From positions 33,195 to 97,194 of the forward strand of contig CAKOTF010000005.1 of the NCBI GenBank assembly GCA_934120045.1: DNA of 64,000 nt. The letters are read 5' to 3'. The notes below the pieces were generated by a model. The model was not told the DNA's origin and ran no database searches. It worked only from the letters and a program-made list of their open reading frames with translations. A program made the translations under genes and the position numbers. The stretch comes from an uncultured Clostridia bacterium (GTDB lineage Bacteria > Bacillota > Clostridia > TANB77 > CAG-508). Each line of letters starts with the position of its first letter. Position 1 is the stretch's first letter. This document shows, one piece after another, positions 1 through 9,326 of this stretch.

Positions 1-634
1 TTCTTGAAGCATAAAAATTAGCTAAATCTACTTCATGTGTTACAAGAATTACTAATTTTTCTTTTGAAATTGCTTTTATTATATTCATTACTTGTAAAGA
101 ATTTTTACTATCTAAGTTACCAGTTGGTTCATCTGCAATTACTATACTTGGATTTTTTACAAGTGCTCTTGCAATTGCTACTCTTTGCTTTTCTCCACCT
201 GATAACATTTTAGCAGGTCTATTTCTATATCTGTACATTTTTACTGCTTCAAGAACATAATTTACTCTTTTCTGTATTTCTTTCTTATTTTTTATTCCTA
301 TCATTTTTAATGATAGTGCAACATTATCATATACAGACATATTTTCTAACAATTTATAATCTTGAAATATATATCCCATATTTAGATTTCTTATTTTATC
401 AACTGTATAAGCTCTTTTATGTGTTATTTTTTTACCATTTATGTATATTTTTCCACTATTAACTTTATCAAGTCCACCTATTGCATTTAATAATGTGGTT
501 TTTCCACTTCCTGAACTCCCTAAAATTGCAACTAATCCATTATCACCTAATTCAAGAGATGTATTATTTATGATATGCATTTGATTTCTTTTTCTTCTAT
601 TAAAATATTTATTTACTTTTACTAATTCTATCAT
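1..634 (-). CDS. ABC transporter ATP-binding protein (3' end beyond window)
   Basis: This is the ATPase subunit of an ABC transporter. The 211 visible codons begin MIELVKVNKY. Walker A (GSSGSGKT) is at residues 39-46, followed by the Q-loop, the signature LSGGEKQR, Walker B (IVIADEPTGNLD) and the H-loop (VTHEV). The frame stays open at the left edge, so the C-terminus or a fused permease lies outside. The ATG is 4 nt past the stop of the upstream ABC gene, and its Shine-Dalgarno GAGGAGGTGT lies inside the end of that gene, so the two are probably translationally coupled. The domain resembles the MacB/LolD/BceA group of exporters and lantibiotic-type transporters; the substrate cannot be read from sequence. 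Confidence 0.9.
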   Translation of the reverse strand, partial: MIELVKVNKYFNRRKRNQMHIINNTSLELGDNGLVAILGSSGSGKTTLLNAIGGLDKVNSGKIYINGKKITHKRAYTVDKIRNLNMGYIFQDYKLLENMSVYDNVALSLKMIGIKNKKEIQKRVNYVLEAVKMYRYRNRPAKMLSGGEKQRVAIARALVKNPSIVIADEPTGNLDSKNSLQVMNIIKAISKEKLVILVTHEVDLANFYASR

Positions 635-638
635 AATA

Positions 639-2837
639 TTACACCTCCTCATTATATCTGTTCATTGCAGAACTTTTAAATATTTTCTTTGCAAATTTTC
701 TTGCTATTAATTGTGTTACTACAAACAAAATTAAATACATTAAAATACATTCATTTAATGTTATATATTTTATTAGATTTGCAATAAATTCGATTTTTAT
801 AATATCTTGTTTTACCAGATATCCAAAGGTTAATACCATTAAATATGATAATGTTGAATTTATAAATAATTCAATATTTAATATTTTCATTGTACTCTTA
901 GATGTTGCTCCTAACATTCTTAAAGTTGTATAATATATATTTCTTGATTTTAGAATAATACTTATTATCAAATATGATATAAAAAATACCACTATTATTA
1001 CAAATATTGTTACTACTACTTTAAATATTTTTACAATCTGGCTTTCATTTTCATATTCCACTTTAAAGTCTGTAGCCTTTTTAGGTTTTAGTCCCAAATT
1101 TTCCAATTCACTCATTGTTTGATCTATTATACTTGCATCTTTTACATATACACTTGATTGATATGATGGCTTATCATATAATGAGTTGTAATCATCAGGA
1201 TTTATAATTATTGCATTTTGATAATAACTATAATCTGTATATCCTGTTAACTTCTTTAGATTTGACTTTGTAAATGTTTTTGTAATTGTTAAATCAATAT
1301 TATCTTCATAATAAATATTGCTTACACTTATATTTATATTTTGATTTATTATTTTATTATTTTTAAACTGATATTTTAAATCATCATTTACAATTGCTGT
1401 ACCTGGTTCAACATCTTCACTTGTTTCAATAGTGTATTGTACATATTTATCATTTAATAATGTTTTCATATCACTATATTGATTATGCACATAAGATCTT
1501 ACTATTTTTTTAACTTCATTTGATACATAAAAAGTTCTATCATATATAGTATTGTTTTCATTATATTGAATTCCAACTATTTTTACTGTTTTTATTGTAT
1601 CTCCTTCTCTATATGATTTTTGTAGCGAAAATTCACTATTTAATGTTTCATCTAACATTTGTGTTATAGTATAGTCATCTTTATTTGCTTTTAAGATAAT
1701 TTCGTCATCATTTTCTGGCATTCTTCCTATATCTATGTTTCCTTTGAAATTGTTTATATCTTTTATATATCCATAAGTATCTATAGAATCATTTCTTAAT
1801 ATAAATTGTGTATCTAACGAAATGTCATCTTCTACTATATAATCTATATTTGATAATTGTTTTATTTTATTATAATCATCTTCTGTAAATGGTTCTCTAT
1901 TTTGTTTATTTATTAATATTCTTTCTTTTGAAATATCTCTTAAATTTGCACTATATCCACTACTTTCTTCTGTTGAATGTTCTACTAATTTAAATGCTGA
2001 ATATTCAGCTAAAAATGCAACACTCATAAATGTAAATACTATAAATAATAATATAAATTTTGAGAATATATTAAATGTATTTCTAATTCCTAATCTATAT
2101 TGATTTGGAATTGTTATATTTTTCCCACTTGCTTGTGTTATTTTTGAATCTTCATTTATATTTTTTATTTCAGTGTTTTGTATCATTCTTCCATCATGCA
2201 TTTTTATTATTCTTGTTGCATATTTTTCAACTTGTTCTATATTATGTGTTACAATAACTACTAATTTGTCTTTTGCTACATTTTTTAATAATTCTATAAT
2301 TTCATATGCTGACTTTGTATCTAAATTTCCAGTTGGCTCATCTGCAACAATTATTGGTGTATCTTTTACAATTGCTCTTGCTATTGCTACTCTTTGTTTT
2401 TGCCCTCCTGATAGTTTTGATACTTTTGTATTTTTAAATTTTGTGAGTCCTACTTTATCAATTATATCAAGTACTTTTTTCTTTATCTGTTTTCTTTTAT
2501 ATCCATTTAACAGTAATACTAGTTCTACATTTTGGTATACTGTATAACTATTAATTAAATTGAAACTTTGAAAAATATTTGCTATATATTTTTTTCTATA
2601 TTCTTCAAAATCTTTTTCAGTATAATGGCTTGTTTCTTTGCCATTTATATACATTTCTCCTTCTTCATAACTGTCAATTCCTGATATTACATTTAAAAGT
2701 GTGCTTTTCCCACTTCCGGATTCTCCTGTTATTATTACAAATTCACCTATGTTTAATTCTAAATTTACTTTTGATATTCCTGTTGCTACAATTCCATTTG
2801 TGTAATAAATTTTTGATACATTTTCTAATTTTAACAT
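639..2837 (-). CDS. ABC transporter, fused ATPase-FtsX-like permease
   Basis: A MacB-like single-chain ABC protein of 732 residues. The N-terminal ATPase occupies about residues 1-225, with Walker A GESGSGKS at 38-45, signature LSGGQKQR near 142 and Walker B VADEPTGNLD near 162. It is followed by TM1 (about 255-280), a large extracytoplasmic domain (about 280-600) and three C-terminal helices typical of FtsX/MacB permeases. The start ATG follows a purine-rich AAAAGGGG. The gene overlaps the ribosome-binding site of the next ATPase, so both probably belong to one exporter. Antimicrobial peptide or lipoprotein export is plausible for the family, but the substrate is unknown. Confidence 0.9.
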   Translation of the reverse strand: MLKLENVSKIYYTNGIVATGISKVNLELNIGEFVIITGESGSGKSTLLNVISGIDSYEEGEMYINGKETSHYTEKDFEEYRKKYIANIFQSFNLINSYTVYQNVELVLLLNGYKRKQIKKKVLDIIDKVGLTKFKNTKVSKLSGGQKQRVAIARAIVKDTPIIVADEPTGNLDTKSAYEIIELLKNVAKDKLVVIVTHNIEQVEKYATRIIKMHDGRMIQNTEIKNINEDSKITQASGKNITIPNQYRLGIRNTFNIFSKFILLFIVFTFMSVAFLAEYSAFKLVEHSTEESSGYSANLRDISKERILINKQNREPFTEDDYNKIKQLSNIDYIVEDDISLDTQFILRNDSIDTYGYIKDINNFKGNIDIGRMPENDDEIILKANKDDYTITQMLDETLNSEFSLQKSYREGDTIKTVKIVGIQYNENNTIYDRTFYVSNEVKKIVRSYVHNQYSDMKTLLNDKYVQYTIETSEDVEPGTAIVNDDLKYQFKNNKIINQNINISVSNIYYEDNIDLTITKTFTKSNLKKLTGYTDYSYYQNAIIINPDDYNSLYDKPSYQSSVYVKDASIIDQTMSELENLGLKPKKATDFKVEYENESQIVKIFKVVVTIFVIIVVFFISYLIISIILKSRNIYYTTLRMLGATSKSTMKILNIELFINSTLSYLMVLTFGYLVKQDIIKIEFIANLIKYITLNECILMYLILFVVTQLIARKFAKKIFKSSAMNRYNEEV

Positions 2838-2952
2838 ATGTATTTTCCCCTTTTTATATTTTTGATTAAATAGAAAAATATGGCAAGTTTTTTCTTACCA
2901 TATTGATTATATAATTTTATAAATTTGTAGTCAATGAATATTTTATTAATTT

Positions 2953-2990
2953 TTATAGCTTAATACTTAATAACAAGTATTAAGCTATAA
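2953..2990. repeat. 16-bp perfect inverted repeat in intergenic gap
   Basis: Arms at about 2953-2968 and 2975-2990 (core TAGCTTAATACTT / AAGTATTAAGCTA) with a 6-nt loop. Neither side has a convincing U-run, so this is not a clean terminator. It lies in the 306-bp gene-free stretch 2838-3143 between the LRV genes and the ABC transporter, together with a short ATAGCA/TGCTAT palindrome near 3010 and a terminator at 3074-3110. Nothing else is visible in that gap. Confidence 0.55.
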
Positions 2991-3073
2991 TTTTAATTAA
3001 TGACTATCATAGCATTTTGCTATGGACACTAATGTAATAATAATATATGAAAAAAATTAAATTATATGTGAAA

Positions 3074-3110
3074 CAGAAAAATGAGTGAAGAAATTCTCAC
3101 TCATTTTCTG
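3074..3110 (-). terminator. Terminator after the LRV genes
   Basis: Stem AAAATGAGTGA / TCACTCATTTT (3078-3088 and 3097-3107) with an 8-nt loop, 34 nt past the stop of the LRV gene. In minus-strand RNA the 3' arm ends in UUUUU-C-UGUUU, a usable if imperfect U-run. Confidence 0.6.
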
Positions 3111-3143
3111 CAAAACAAAAACTCTTTTTACATTTTTATTTTG

Positions 3144-4253
3144 CTACTTATTTATCTTTACTTCTATGTTAAAATATTTAGCAGTCTCCAATTTAGTCCA
3201 TCCTTTTTCATCACTTACTCGATTAAGAAATGCATTTACCAATATGTCATATCTCCTTTGACAATCAGTAAGTACTTCTTCATATCTCCTTATCCATACT
3301 TCTATATTAAAATATTTAGCAGCCTCCAATTTAGTCCATCCTTTTTCATCACTTACTCGATTAAGAAATGCCTCCACAGATGAGTCACATTTCTTTTTAC
3401 AATCAATAAGTTCATCTAACAATAAACGATGTTTCCTGTTCCAAGAAAAAAATATAACATCTGCATTAGCTTTTTCATTCATCAATTGATTACGAAATGC
3501 TTCTCTCGACAAATAACATTTATTTTTGCAATCAGCAAGTTCGTCTAACAATAAACGATGTTTCCTTACCCAAGCATTAAATATAACTTCTGCATTATCA
3601 TCCTCCAAATACAATCTATTAATAATGTCAAAATTTGTAGTTTTTGCCACTGCATACAATCTAATATCTGCACATTCATCTTTTGAAGCCTTAATTAAAA
3701 TATCTTCATCCATTTCATTTTGCACAACATACAGACGAACTTGATATGAACTATTTTCCATCATTTCTAGACGTTTTTCATTACTCATATAAATAAAATA
3801 TTTATACAAAGCCTCCATTCTTATCTTTTCCATACTATTATTCTGTACTATCCATAAAGCAAGTTCATCATCAATATTTCTGTTTAAGACTGCTTGTAAT
3901 CGTACAAATTCTGATTTATCTTCAACAAGCCTCTTAATAAAATGTTCACTGGCTGTATATAATGCAAAAGTTGCACGAGCAATTTCATCACTATCTTCAG
4001 CAATCTTTGCTTGTATAACATCGCTAGCCTTTGGATTTAATGCTGTGGCAACACGTACTGCTATCGAATCATCATTTGCTAGCTCAGTTAAAACCTCATC
4101 ATTTACATCTGGGTTTAATGCAACAGAAATTCTAACAGCCTCATCACTATCATCTTTCAGAGCAAGTATTAAATTATTATTGCTATTACTAGAAGAGGCT
4201 ATCTCTTGCCTTGTGCGGGAACTAAATTTCTCTAACTCAATAGTAAATTCCAT
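3144..4253 (-). CDS. LRV repeat protein with duplicated C-terminal modules
   Basis: A 369-residue soluble protein with no signal peptide. Residues about 1-235 are 20-25-residue helical repeats of the pattern L..LA.D....VR.AVA.N..., matching leucine-rich repeat variant (LRV) / HEAT-like solenoids. Residues about 235-365 switch to three 43-46-residue modules, recognisable by RKHRLLLDEL.DCK.KC and AFLNRVSDEKGWTKLE. The last two modules are nearly identical in DNA (3160-3233 versus 3298-3371). It follows the sister LRV gene with a 30-nt gap and shares its promoter. LRV solenoids usually bind proteins, but no catalytic domain or function is apparent. GC looks higher than in neighbouring genes, which may indicate acquisition by transfer. 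Confidence 0.8.
   Translation of the reverse strand: MEFTIELEKFSSRTRQEIASSSNSNNNLILALKDDSDEAVRISVALNPDVNDEVLTELANDDSIAVRVATALNPKASDVIQAKIAEDSDEIARATFALYTASEHFIKRLVEDKSEFVRLQAVLNRNIDDELALWIVQNNSMEKIRMEALYKYFIYMSNEKRLEMMENSSYQVRLYVVQNEMDEDILIKASKDECADIRLYAVAKTTNFDIINRLYLEDDNAEVIFNAWVRKHRLLLDELADCKNKCYLSREAFRNQLMNEKANADVIFFSWNRKHRLLLDELIDCKKKCDSSVEAFLNRVSDEKGWTKLEAAKYFNIEVWIRRYEEVLTDCQRRYDILVNAFLNRVSDEKGWTKLETAKYFNIEVKINK
3160..3371. repeat. Coding tandem duplication, 138-bp period
   Basis: Two 74-bp copies at 3160-3233 and 3298-3371 differ at only two positions, giving a 46-codon period. A second, 28-bp near-identical pair lies at about 3410 and 3539 (129-bp period, 43 codons). All are within the 3' third of the LRV gene. 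The high identity between copies indicates recent duplication or gene conversion. Confidence 0.85.
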
Positions 4254-4283
4254 TTTATCACCTCATTAGTAGTTTCCCAATTT

Positions 4284-5339
4284 TCATTGCCATTGTCTCT
4301 TTTCCTTAAGTACCTCGTCATGCTGTCTAAGTTTTCTATTCGCTAAGCATTTAACTTCTTCTGATTTATCCTTTCTAAGTCTCCTAAGAATTTCTAAAGT
4401 TACATACCCATTGCCAACAACAGCTAATCTAACTTGTTCTTCAGAATCATATGACAATTTCTTAAGGATATCCCTCCTTTTTATTTTTGCAGCAACCATT
4501 TCTCTCACTTCTGGACATGTGTCTTTTGCAAGTTTTACTAAAATTCTATCTATGACTTTCGTATAACTTACAACAGCAACACGAACTTTTTTGCTAGGAT
4601 CCTCTGCTAATTTTTCCAGTACCACCTCACTCAAAGTCAATTTTTTTACAATATGCAATCGAATTTCTTCTGACAAATTATCAAGCAACTTAATAAGAAT
4701 TTCATCTGGCCAGTTAAAATTGTCCAAAGCCATAATTTTCATACTTTCTATGCTGCAATTTTGTACAATCCATACTCGTAGTTCTAATTTCATTTCAAGA
4801 TTAGCCAAAACACTTTTTCTTACTATTTCGGATTCGTCCTCAGAAAGCTTTTTTAACAAATCTTCATCTGAAGTTTTAGTTGCAACCAATGAGCGAATCT
4901 CTCTACAAGGATCTTCTGCCAATATTTTCCATGTTCTTTCATATATTTTTCTTTTTTTATCATACGAACCCATTAAAACATTCTGTCGAACAAAATAACT
5001 ATTATCACTCGCCAATTTATTAAGAGTAATTTCACTTGTTTTTTCATTATGAGCAACACCAGCCCGAACCAAAACATCTTTATCTCTCGATAATTTATCT
5101 AAAGATAAAGAACTTGTCTTTACATTATTGGCAACATTATAACGAACAATATTATCATTATCATTTGCCAATTCATCTAAAATTAATTCTCCTGTATTTT
5201 TATTAGCCGCAACTGCCCTCCTAACACGAACTTCTTTATCTTTTGAAAGCTCAGCAAGCAAATCTGCATTATCTGTTTCAAAAGCTATTAATTCCCTTGC
5301 CTTTACTGAAAGCTCCTCTAATCTAATAATAACTTTCAT
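4284..5339 (-). CDS. LRV (leucine-rich repeat variant) protein
   Basis: A 351-residue protein built almost entirely of about 24-residue LRV-type repeats, for example ELSKDKEVRVRRAVAANKNT followed by ELANDNDNIVRYNVANN. It has no signal peptide, membrane segment or enzymatic motif. The start follows AGGAGGTAAACAA-ATG. It is the first gene behind a consensus sigma-A promoter at 5424-5452 and is followed 30 nt later by a second LRV gene with a different C-terminal half, suggesting a functional pair. By family, LRV repeats form an alternating alpha/3-10 helical solenoid used for binding. The target is unknown. Confidence 0.8.
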   Translation of the reverse strand: MKVIIRLEELSVKARELIAFETDNADLLAELSKDKEVRVRRAVAANKNTGELILDELANDNDNIVRYNVANNVKTSSLSLDKLSRDKDVLVRAGVAHNEKTSEITLNKLASDNSYFVRQNVLMGSYDKKRKIYERTWKILAEDPCREIRSLVATKTSDEDLLKKLSEDESEIVRKSVLANLEMKLELRVWIVQNCSIESMKIMALDNFNWPDEILIKLLDNLSEEIRLHIVKKLTLSEVVLEKLAEDPSKKVRVAVVSYTKVIDRILVKLAKDTCPEVREMVAAKIKRRDILKKLSYDSEEQVRLAVVGNGYVTLEILRRLRKDKSEEVKCLANRKLRQHDEVLKEKRQWQ

Positions 5340-5423
5340 TTGTTTACCTCCTAGTATTTACTATTTAGAGATATTGCTTACTTGTACACTTTATTTTCCC
5401 TGTACTTAGGATTTACATTGCGT

Positions 5424-5452
5424 ATTATATAGCCATTATCTAACTTTGTCAA
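5424..5452 (-). promoter_or_regulatory. Consensus sigma-A promoter of LRV operon
   Basis: On the minus strand, TTGACA (5447-5452), a 17-bp spacer and TATAAT (5424-5429). Both hexamers match consensus perfectly. It sits between the sortase stop and the first LRV gene. Confidence 0.85.
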
Positions 5453-5466
5453 GTTTTCATAATATT

Positions 5467-6165
5467 TTATTTATTACTTACTAACTTTCCTCTCACAAGT
5501 AATCTGTGTGAATTAACCCCATATGGAGTACAAGTAATAAGTGTAGCAAACTTTTTTCCATCTTCAATTCCTAAATTTTCTGTATTATTAGGTTCTACTA
5601 CAAGAATTTGATCTACTTCATAAACAAATTTATACTTTAAAACAGATATTTCAAATTTATCTCCAATTTCCATCTTATTTAAATCTGTTAATAACTTAGC
5701 AGAAGGTAAACCTGTATGTCCTGCTAAAATAACATGTGAACTTGAACTATCAACAGGCAATGAAGAACCTTTCATATGACCTATTCCATTTTGTAAAACA
5801 GATTTTTCACTTCCATGAAATATTGGTGCTTTAACATTTATTTTATCTATTGTTAAATATCCCATTATTCCTGAATCATCTAATGATAATAAATCATAAT
5901 ATCCTCTTTCATCTGCCTTTTCTGTATTTTCTTCTAATGTTCCAGAAAGTAATAAATTATTATATTCCTGAGCTTTTCTAATCATCAAATTATATTCATC
6001 ATTTGTTAATTTTTGTATCTTAACATCATATTCAGATACTTCTTTTGTTTGAAGTTTTTCGTTGATAAAATTACTAATAAAAGGATATAAAAATATTAAT
6101 AATCCTATAACAAATATCATTACAAACAAAATGTTTATCCAATATTTCTTAAAAAATTTTAACAT
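5467..6165 (-). CDS. Pilus-type sortase
   Basis: A 232-residue membrane-anchored transpeptidase that would polymerise and/or anchor LPXTG pilins. One N-terminal membrane helix (about 11-32) is followed by the sortase barrel. The catalytic triad is visible: His150 in LAGHTG, Cys212 in the TLITC motif and Arg221 in SHRLLVRG. It lies 18 nt after the major pilin gene, as is usual for class C sortases. Two typical class C features are not evident: there is no clear DPF/W lid motif in the region before the catalytic domain, and no C-terminal membrane helix, as the protein ends GKLVSNK. Class B or D activity is therefore not excluded, although context favours pilus assembly. Confidence 0.88.
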   Translation of the reverse strand: MLKFFKKYWINILFVMIFVIGLLIFLYPFISNFINEKLQTKEVSEYDVKIQKLTNDEYNLMIRKAQEYNNLLLSGTLEENTEKADERGYYDLLSLDDSGIMGYLTIDKINVKAPIFHGSEKSVLQNGIGHMKGSSLPVDSSSSHVILAGHTGLPSAKLLTDLNKMEIGDKFEISVLKYKFVYEVDQILVVEPNNTENLGIEDGKKFATLITCTPYGVNSHRLLVRGKLVSNK

Positions 6166-6183
6166 TATTATATCCCTTTCATA

Positions 6184-7743
6184 CTAATTTTCTTTTGAAT
6201 ATACTGATTTATTTTTCTTCATTTTTATAACTAAAACACCTAATGCACTAATCATTAAAACAATTCCTGCAGTTGTAAAGAGTGTTGTTCCCATTCCACC
6301 TGTTGATGGTAAAAGTCCTTTTTGAGCATTTAATATATCAATAGTAAATTCTGCAACACCATCTTTTGTTTGTACTCCTGTAACATATCCATTTGCTGAA
6401 TTTGACATTGGTAAATATTCAAAATCTGCATCTTCAAGAATTCCATCATCATTAAATCTTGGTGTTATTTTAAATACAAATTCAAAGTTTGGTGTATTAT
6501 ATCCTTCTGGAGCTTCTGTTTCAATTAATGTATATGTTCCTTCTTTTAATCCTGATATTTGGATTTTTCCTGCATCAACTTCTGCACCATCTTTTTCTTT
6601 TGTTCCTGATGAAGTTAATACTGTTGCATCTTCTTTGTTTTCAACTTCTCCTGTTAATTTTCCATTTTCATCAAATGTAGCATATTTTCCATTTGAAAGT
6701 TTTAATATAAATTTTGCACCATTTAATGTTTCATCTTTTGAATTCTTTTTTGTTATATCAAATGTAAATGAATATACATGAACAATATCTGGTGTTGATT
6801 CACCTTTTCCATCAGCTTTTGGATCATTTGAGTATATTAATTTTACTTGGTTAGTATTGTCTTTTTCAATTGCTGCTTCTGAATTTAATTTTGCAGAATA
6901 TGTAATTTTTATTTCTGCACCAGCATTGTCTTTTTGTGAAATAAAATCATTGAATTTTATCTCTAGGCTTGTTGTTCCATTTGCATTTGTTATCTTAGAA
7001 ATTGTTGCATTTGTATATGTTTTACCCCCTATTGTTATTTCTATATCATTATTAAAGTCTAATCCTTTTGACATTGTATCTTCTACATTGAATTCATATT
7101 TGTCATATCCAATCATTCTTGGAACTTCTGTTGTTATTGTAAAGTTTACATTTTCACCAACATTTGCTGTTGCTACATCTGCCTCTTTTTCTATGTGAAT
7201 ATCATCTGTTTTAATTTTTACTTCTTCACTTTGAATTAAGCTTGAAAGTATTGCTGCTGATCTAGCTTTTGATACTGTATTATTAGGATTTTCTGTTTCG
7301 TCATATACTAAATAATATCCTTCATCTAATCCTGTAAATTCAACATATCTTTCATCTTCTCCAACTGTTTTTACATCTATTCTTGAAGTTTTGCTTGCTA
7401 ATGTTGCACTATTAGCAGGATCTGTACAGAAATTATAATATTCTAATGCTAAATTTGTTAAACTTGTAGAATCATTTTCATAATTTCTTAATTCCTCTAA
7501 TACTTGATATATATTTGCATATCCTTTACTTGTAAAGAATCCTTCTGATGCTAAACCATCCCATGAATAATGGTAATTATCATTGTCTTCTACTGTTAAA
7601 TTAAATAATTTATATACTGATAATGTTCTTCCCGCTACATCACCTGTAACAGTTAATGTTAAGTTATTAGCAGCAAAACTTAGTGGACATACTGCAATAA
7701 TGGCTAATAAAACAATTGTCAAAATTGAAATAATTTTTTTCAT
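6184..7743 (-). CDS. LPXTG-anchored isopeptide pilin (SpaH/EbpB-like)
   Basis: Likely major shaft pilin, 519 residues. It has a signal peptide (1-24, ending SFAA), an N-terminal pilin domain, a DUF11/isopeptide-like middle with a candidate pilin lysine in HIEKEADV (about 195), and a SpaA/Cna-B domain near 325-430. The Cna-B domain carries an E-box (ETEAPEGY, about 408-415) that normally supplies the glutamate for an intramolecular isopeptide bond. The LPSTG sorting motif (478-482), a hydrophobic helix and a basic tail complete the cell-wall signal. It lies between the minor LPXTG protein (3-nt gap) and the sortase. The host ligand, if any, is unknown. Confidence 0.9.
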   Translation of the reverse strand: MKKIISILTIVLLAIIAVCPLSFAANNLTLTVTGDVAGRTLSVYKLFNLTVEDNDNYHYSWDGLASEGFFTSKGYANIYQVLEELRNYENDSTSLTNLALEYYNFCTDPANSATLASKTSRIDVKTVGEDERYVEFTGLDEGYYLVYDETENPNNTVSKARSAAILSSLIQSEEVKIKTDDIHIEKEADVATANVGENVNFTITTEVPRMIGYDKYEFNVEDTMSKGLDFNNDIEITIGGKTYTNATISKITNANGTTSLEIKFNDFISQKDNAGAEIKITYSAKLNSEAAIEKDNTNQVKLIYSNDPKADGKGESTPDIVHVYSFTFDITKKNSKDETLNGAKFILKLSNGKYATFDENGKLTGEVENKEDATVLTSSGTKEKDGAEVDAGKIQISGLKEGTYTLIETEAPEGYNTPNFEFVFKITPRFNDDGILEDADFEYLPMSNSANGYVTGVQTKDGVAEFTIDILNAQKGLLPSTGGMGTTLFTTAGIVLMISALGVLVIKMKKNKSVYSKEN

Positions 7744-7746
7744 TTT

Positions 7747-9087
7747 CTAATGTTCCTTTCTAATAAATAAAATAAGTGAAGTACCAATTAAAAAGATACC
7801 TATTAAACAAATCTTAAAATTTCCATCACCTCCTGTTTCTGGCATAATTGTATATGAATCTATTGGAGTTAACTTATTTGTGAAATTTAGCTTTAACATT
7901 TGTTTTTCTTCCAATAGTTCTTCATTATCATCAGCATAATTGTTATATCCCAATATACTTGCCTTATCTCCTAAAGTTTCTTCTTTGGATTGATTTTTAT
8001 ATGTATCTATTGTTACTTTAGGATCTTGTATATTATATGAACATGAGGTAGTATAATATGGTAAATTATAATTATCTTCTTTTATTGTATATGTTATTCC
8101 ATATTTTGTTTTCACTTTCCATTTATATGTTAATATATATTCATCATTTGTTGAATTGTTTTCTATATCATCATGATTTTCTAAATTTAATATTTTTATA
8201 TCTGTTCCACCTTTTAATGTAATATTAAAAAGTGATTTTGATATTGATTTATTTTGTTCAAATGAATATCCTGTTAATTCTTCAATTACATCTTTGTTTC
8301 CTTTAAATGTTTTTGTTACTATTATTTGACCTTCTTTTCTTACTAATTTTCCATCTATATGCCAGAAATTACTATGCAATTTGAATACATACCATCTTAC
8401 TTCATAATGGTCTGTATTTAATTCATCTACTTTTATGCTTTTTCCATCTATTGATAATATATTTACATATTGTTTTAATTCTTTAAATATGTATTCATCT
8501 GTTGGAAATGATACTATATATATTGAACCATCTTTTTTGTCTCCAACTAATTTTCTTATTTCTTTATCTGCTTTATATGAATTATCTTTAGTTTCTCCTA
8601 CTATATAATAGTTTGTGTCTGCTGTTGCATTTTTAACATCACATTCCCATAACATTGGTGTAAATTTGTCTGGGTCTTGACCTCCTACATTTCCTCCTGC
8701 GTCCAACGCTTCTGATTTGTAATTTATAAAAAATCTTACATATTGATAGTTTTTCTTTTTTTGGGCTTGGGTACTAATTGCTTTTTCTTTTGTTGATTGT
8801 GTTATAGTAGTTTGTTCTTGTTTTTGTTGTGTACTATTTTCTTGTTTATCTTCATTTGTACTTGTTTTTATATCATTATTTATTGTTCCTTCTGATTGAG
8901 GCTTGACACTTTTAGTTAGATTAGTTGATTCTGTAATTGCTGTTTTTGTACTTTGAGTTATATTTATTTGCTTATCTATACTTGTTGAAATTGTATTTTC
9001 TGCATTTACAATATTTGTAGTTATAAATAAAGTTATTGTTATAATTACAATATTAAATATTATTTTAGAAAATCTTTTTATATTCAT
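7747..9087 (-). CDS. Minor pilin / LPXTG surface protein
   Basis: The start is the ATG at 9087, read MNIKRFSKII and preceded by AAAGGAAAAC; the frame stays open further upstream but without support. The 446-residue product has a signal peptide ending near VNAEN, a Gln/Thr/Ser-rich linker (about 30-110), an ectodomain with no family I can name, and a sorting signal MPETGG (415-420) followed by a hydrophobic helix and RKEH. Methionine in place of leucine at motif position one is a modest variation. As the first gene of the pilin-sortase operon, it is likely the tip or basal pilin. Confidence 0.8.
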   Translation of the reverse strand: MNIKRFSKIIFNIVIITITLFITTNIVNAENTISTSIDKQINITQSTKTAITESTNLTKSVKPQSEGTINNDIKTSTNEDKQENSTQQKQEQTTITQSTKEKAISTQAQKKKNYQYVRFFINYKSEALDAGGNVGGQDPDKFTPMLWECDVKNATADTNYYIVGETKDNSYKADKEIRKLVGDKKDGSIYIVSFPTDEYIFKELKQYVNILSIDGKSIKVDELNTDHYEVRWYVFKLHSNFWHIDGKLVRKEGQIIVTKTFKGNKDVIEELTGYSFEQNKSISKSLFNITLKGGTDIKILNLENHDDIENNSTNDEYILTYKWKVKTKYGITYTIKEDNYNLPYYTTSCSYNIQDPKVTIDTYKNQSKEETLGDKASILGYNNYADDNEELLEEKQMLKLNFTNKLTPIDSYTIMPETGGDGNFKICLIGIFLIGTSLILFIRKEH

Positions 9088-9120
9088 TATGTTTTCCTTT
9101 CTTTTAATACTTACTTTAAA

Positions 9121-9126
9121 ATTATA
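9121..9126 (-). promoter_or_regulatory. Candidate -10 box of pilus operon
   Basis: TATAAT on the minus strand, about 34 nt upstream of the ATG at 9087 and just after the terminator at 9161-9201. The -35 candidate TTCTAT at 16-bp spacing is poor, so the operon may need an activator or another promoter. Confidence 0.4.
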
Positions 9127-9160
9127 TGCAGTCATAAAAGAAATAGAACCATAAAAAAAG

Positions 9161-9201
9161 AAAAAAGATTGAAAAAATTTTGACAATTTTCAATCTTTTT
9201 T
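9161..9201 (-). terminator. Strong hairpin with long U-run
   Basis: 15-bp stem AAAAAAGATTGAAAA / TTTTCAATCTTTTTT with an 11-nt loop, followed in minus-strand RNA by more U residues. It is the second of two tandem terminators between the lipoprotein and pilus genes and would insulate the pilus operon. Confidence 0.7.
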
Positions 9202-9223
9202 ATATTATTCTATAAATACAACC

Positions 9224-9252
9224 AAAAACAGAGTCCTTTTTACAGGACCCTG
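9224..9252 (-). terminator. Terminator of lipoprotein gene
   Basis: Stem CAGGGTCCT / AGGACTCTG (one G-U pair) followed by TTTTT in minus-strand RNA. It lies 75 nt past the lipoprotein stop. Confidence 0.8.
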
Positions 9253-9326
9253 CTTTTAAACCTTTAATCAAAGGATTTTATCACTGAACCTTGAACTAAT
9301 TGAAATCAATCTTCTTTTACACTAGC

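Noticed and set aside
2838..3143. Additional gene in the gap beside the ABC transporter
   Set aside because: Only hairpins; no frame with a plausible start and RBS.
3081..3383. 100-codon plus-strand frame with internal repeats
   Set aside because: Its repeats are the reverse side of the duplicated LRV modules; no start signal of its own.
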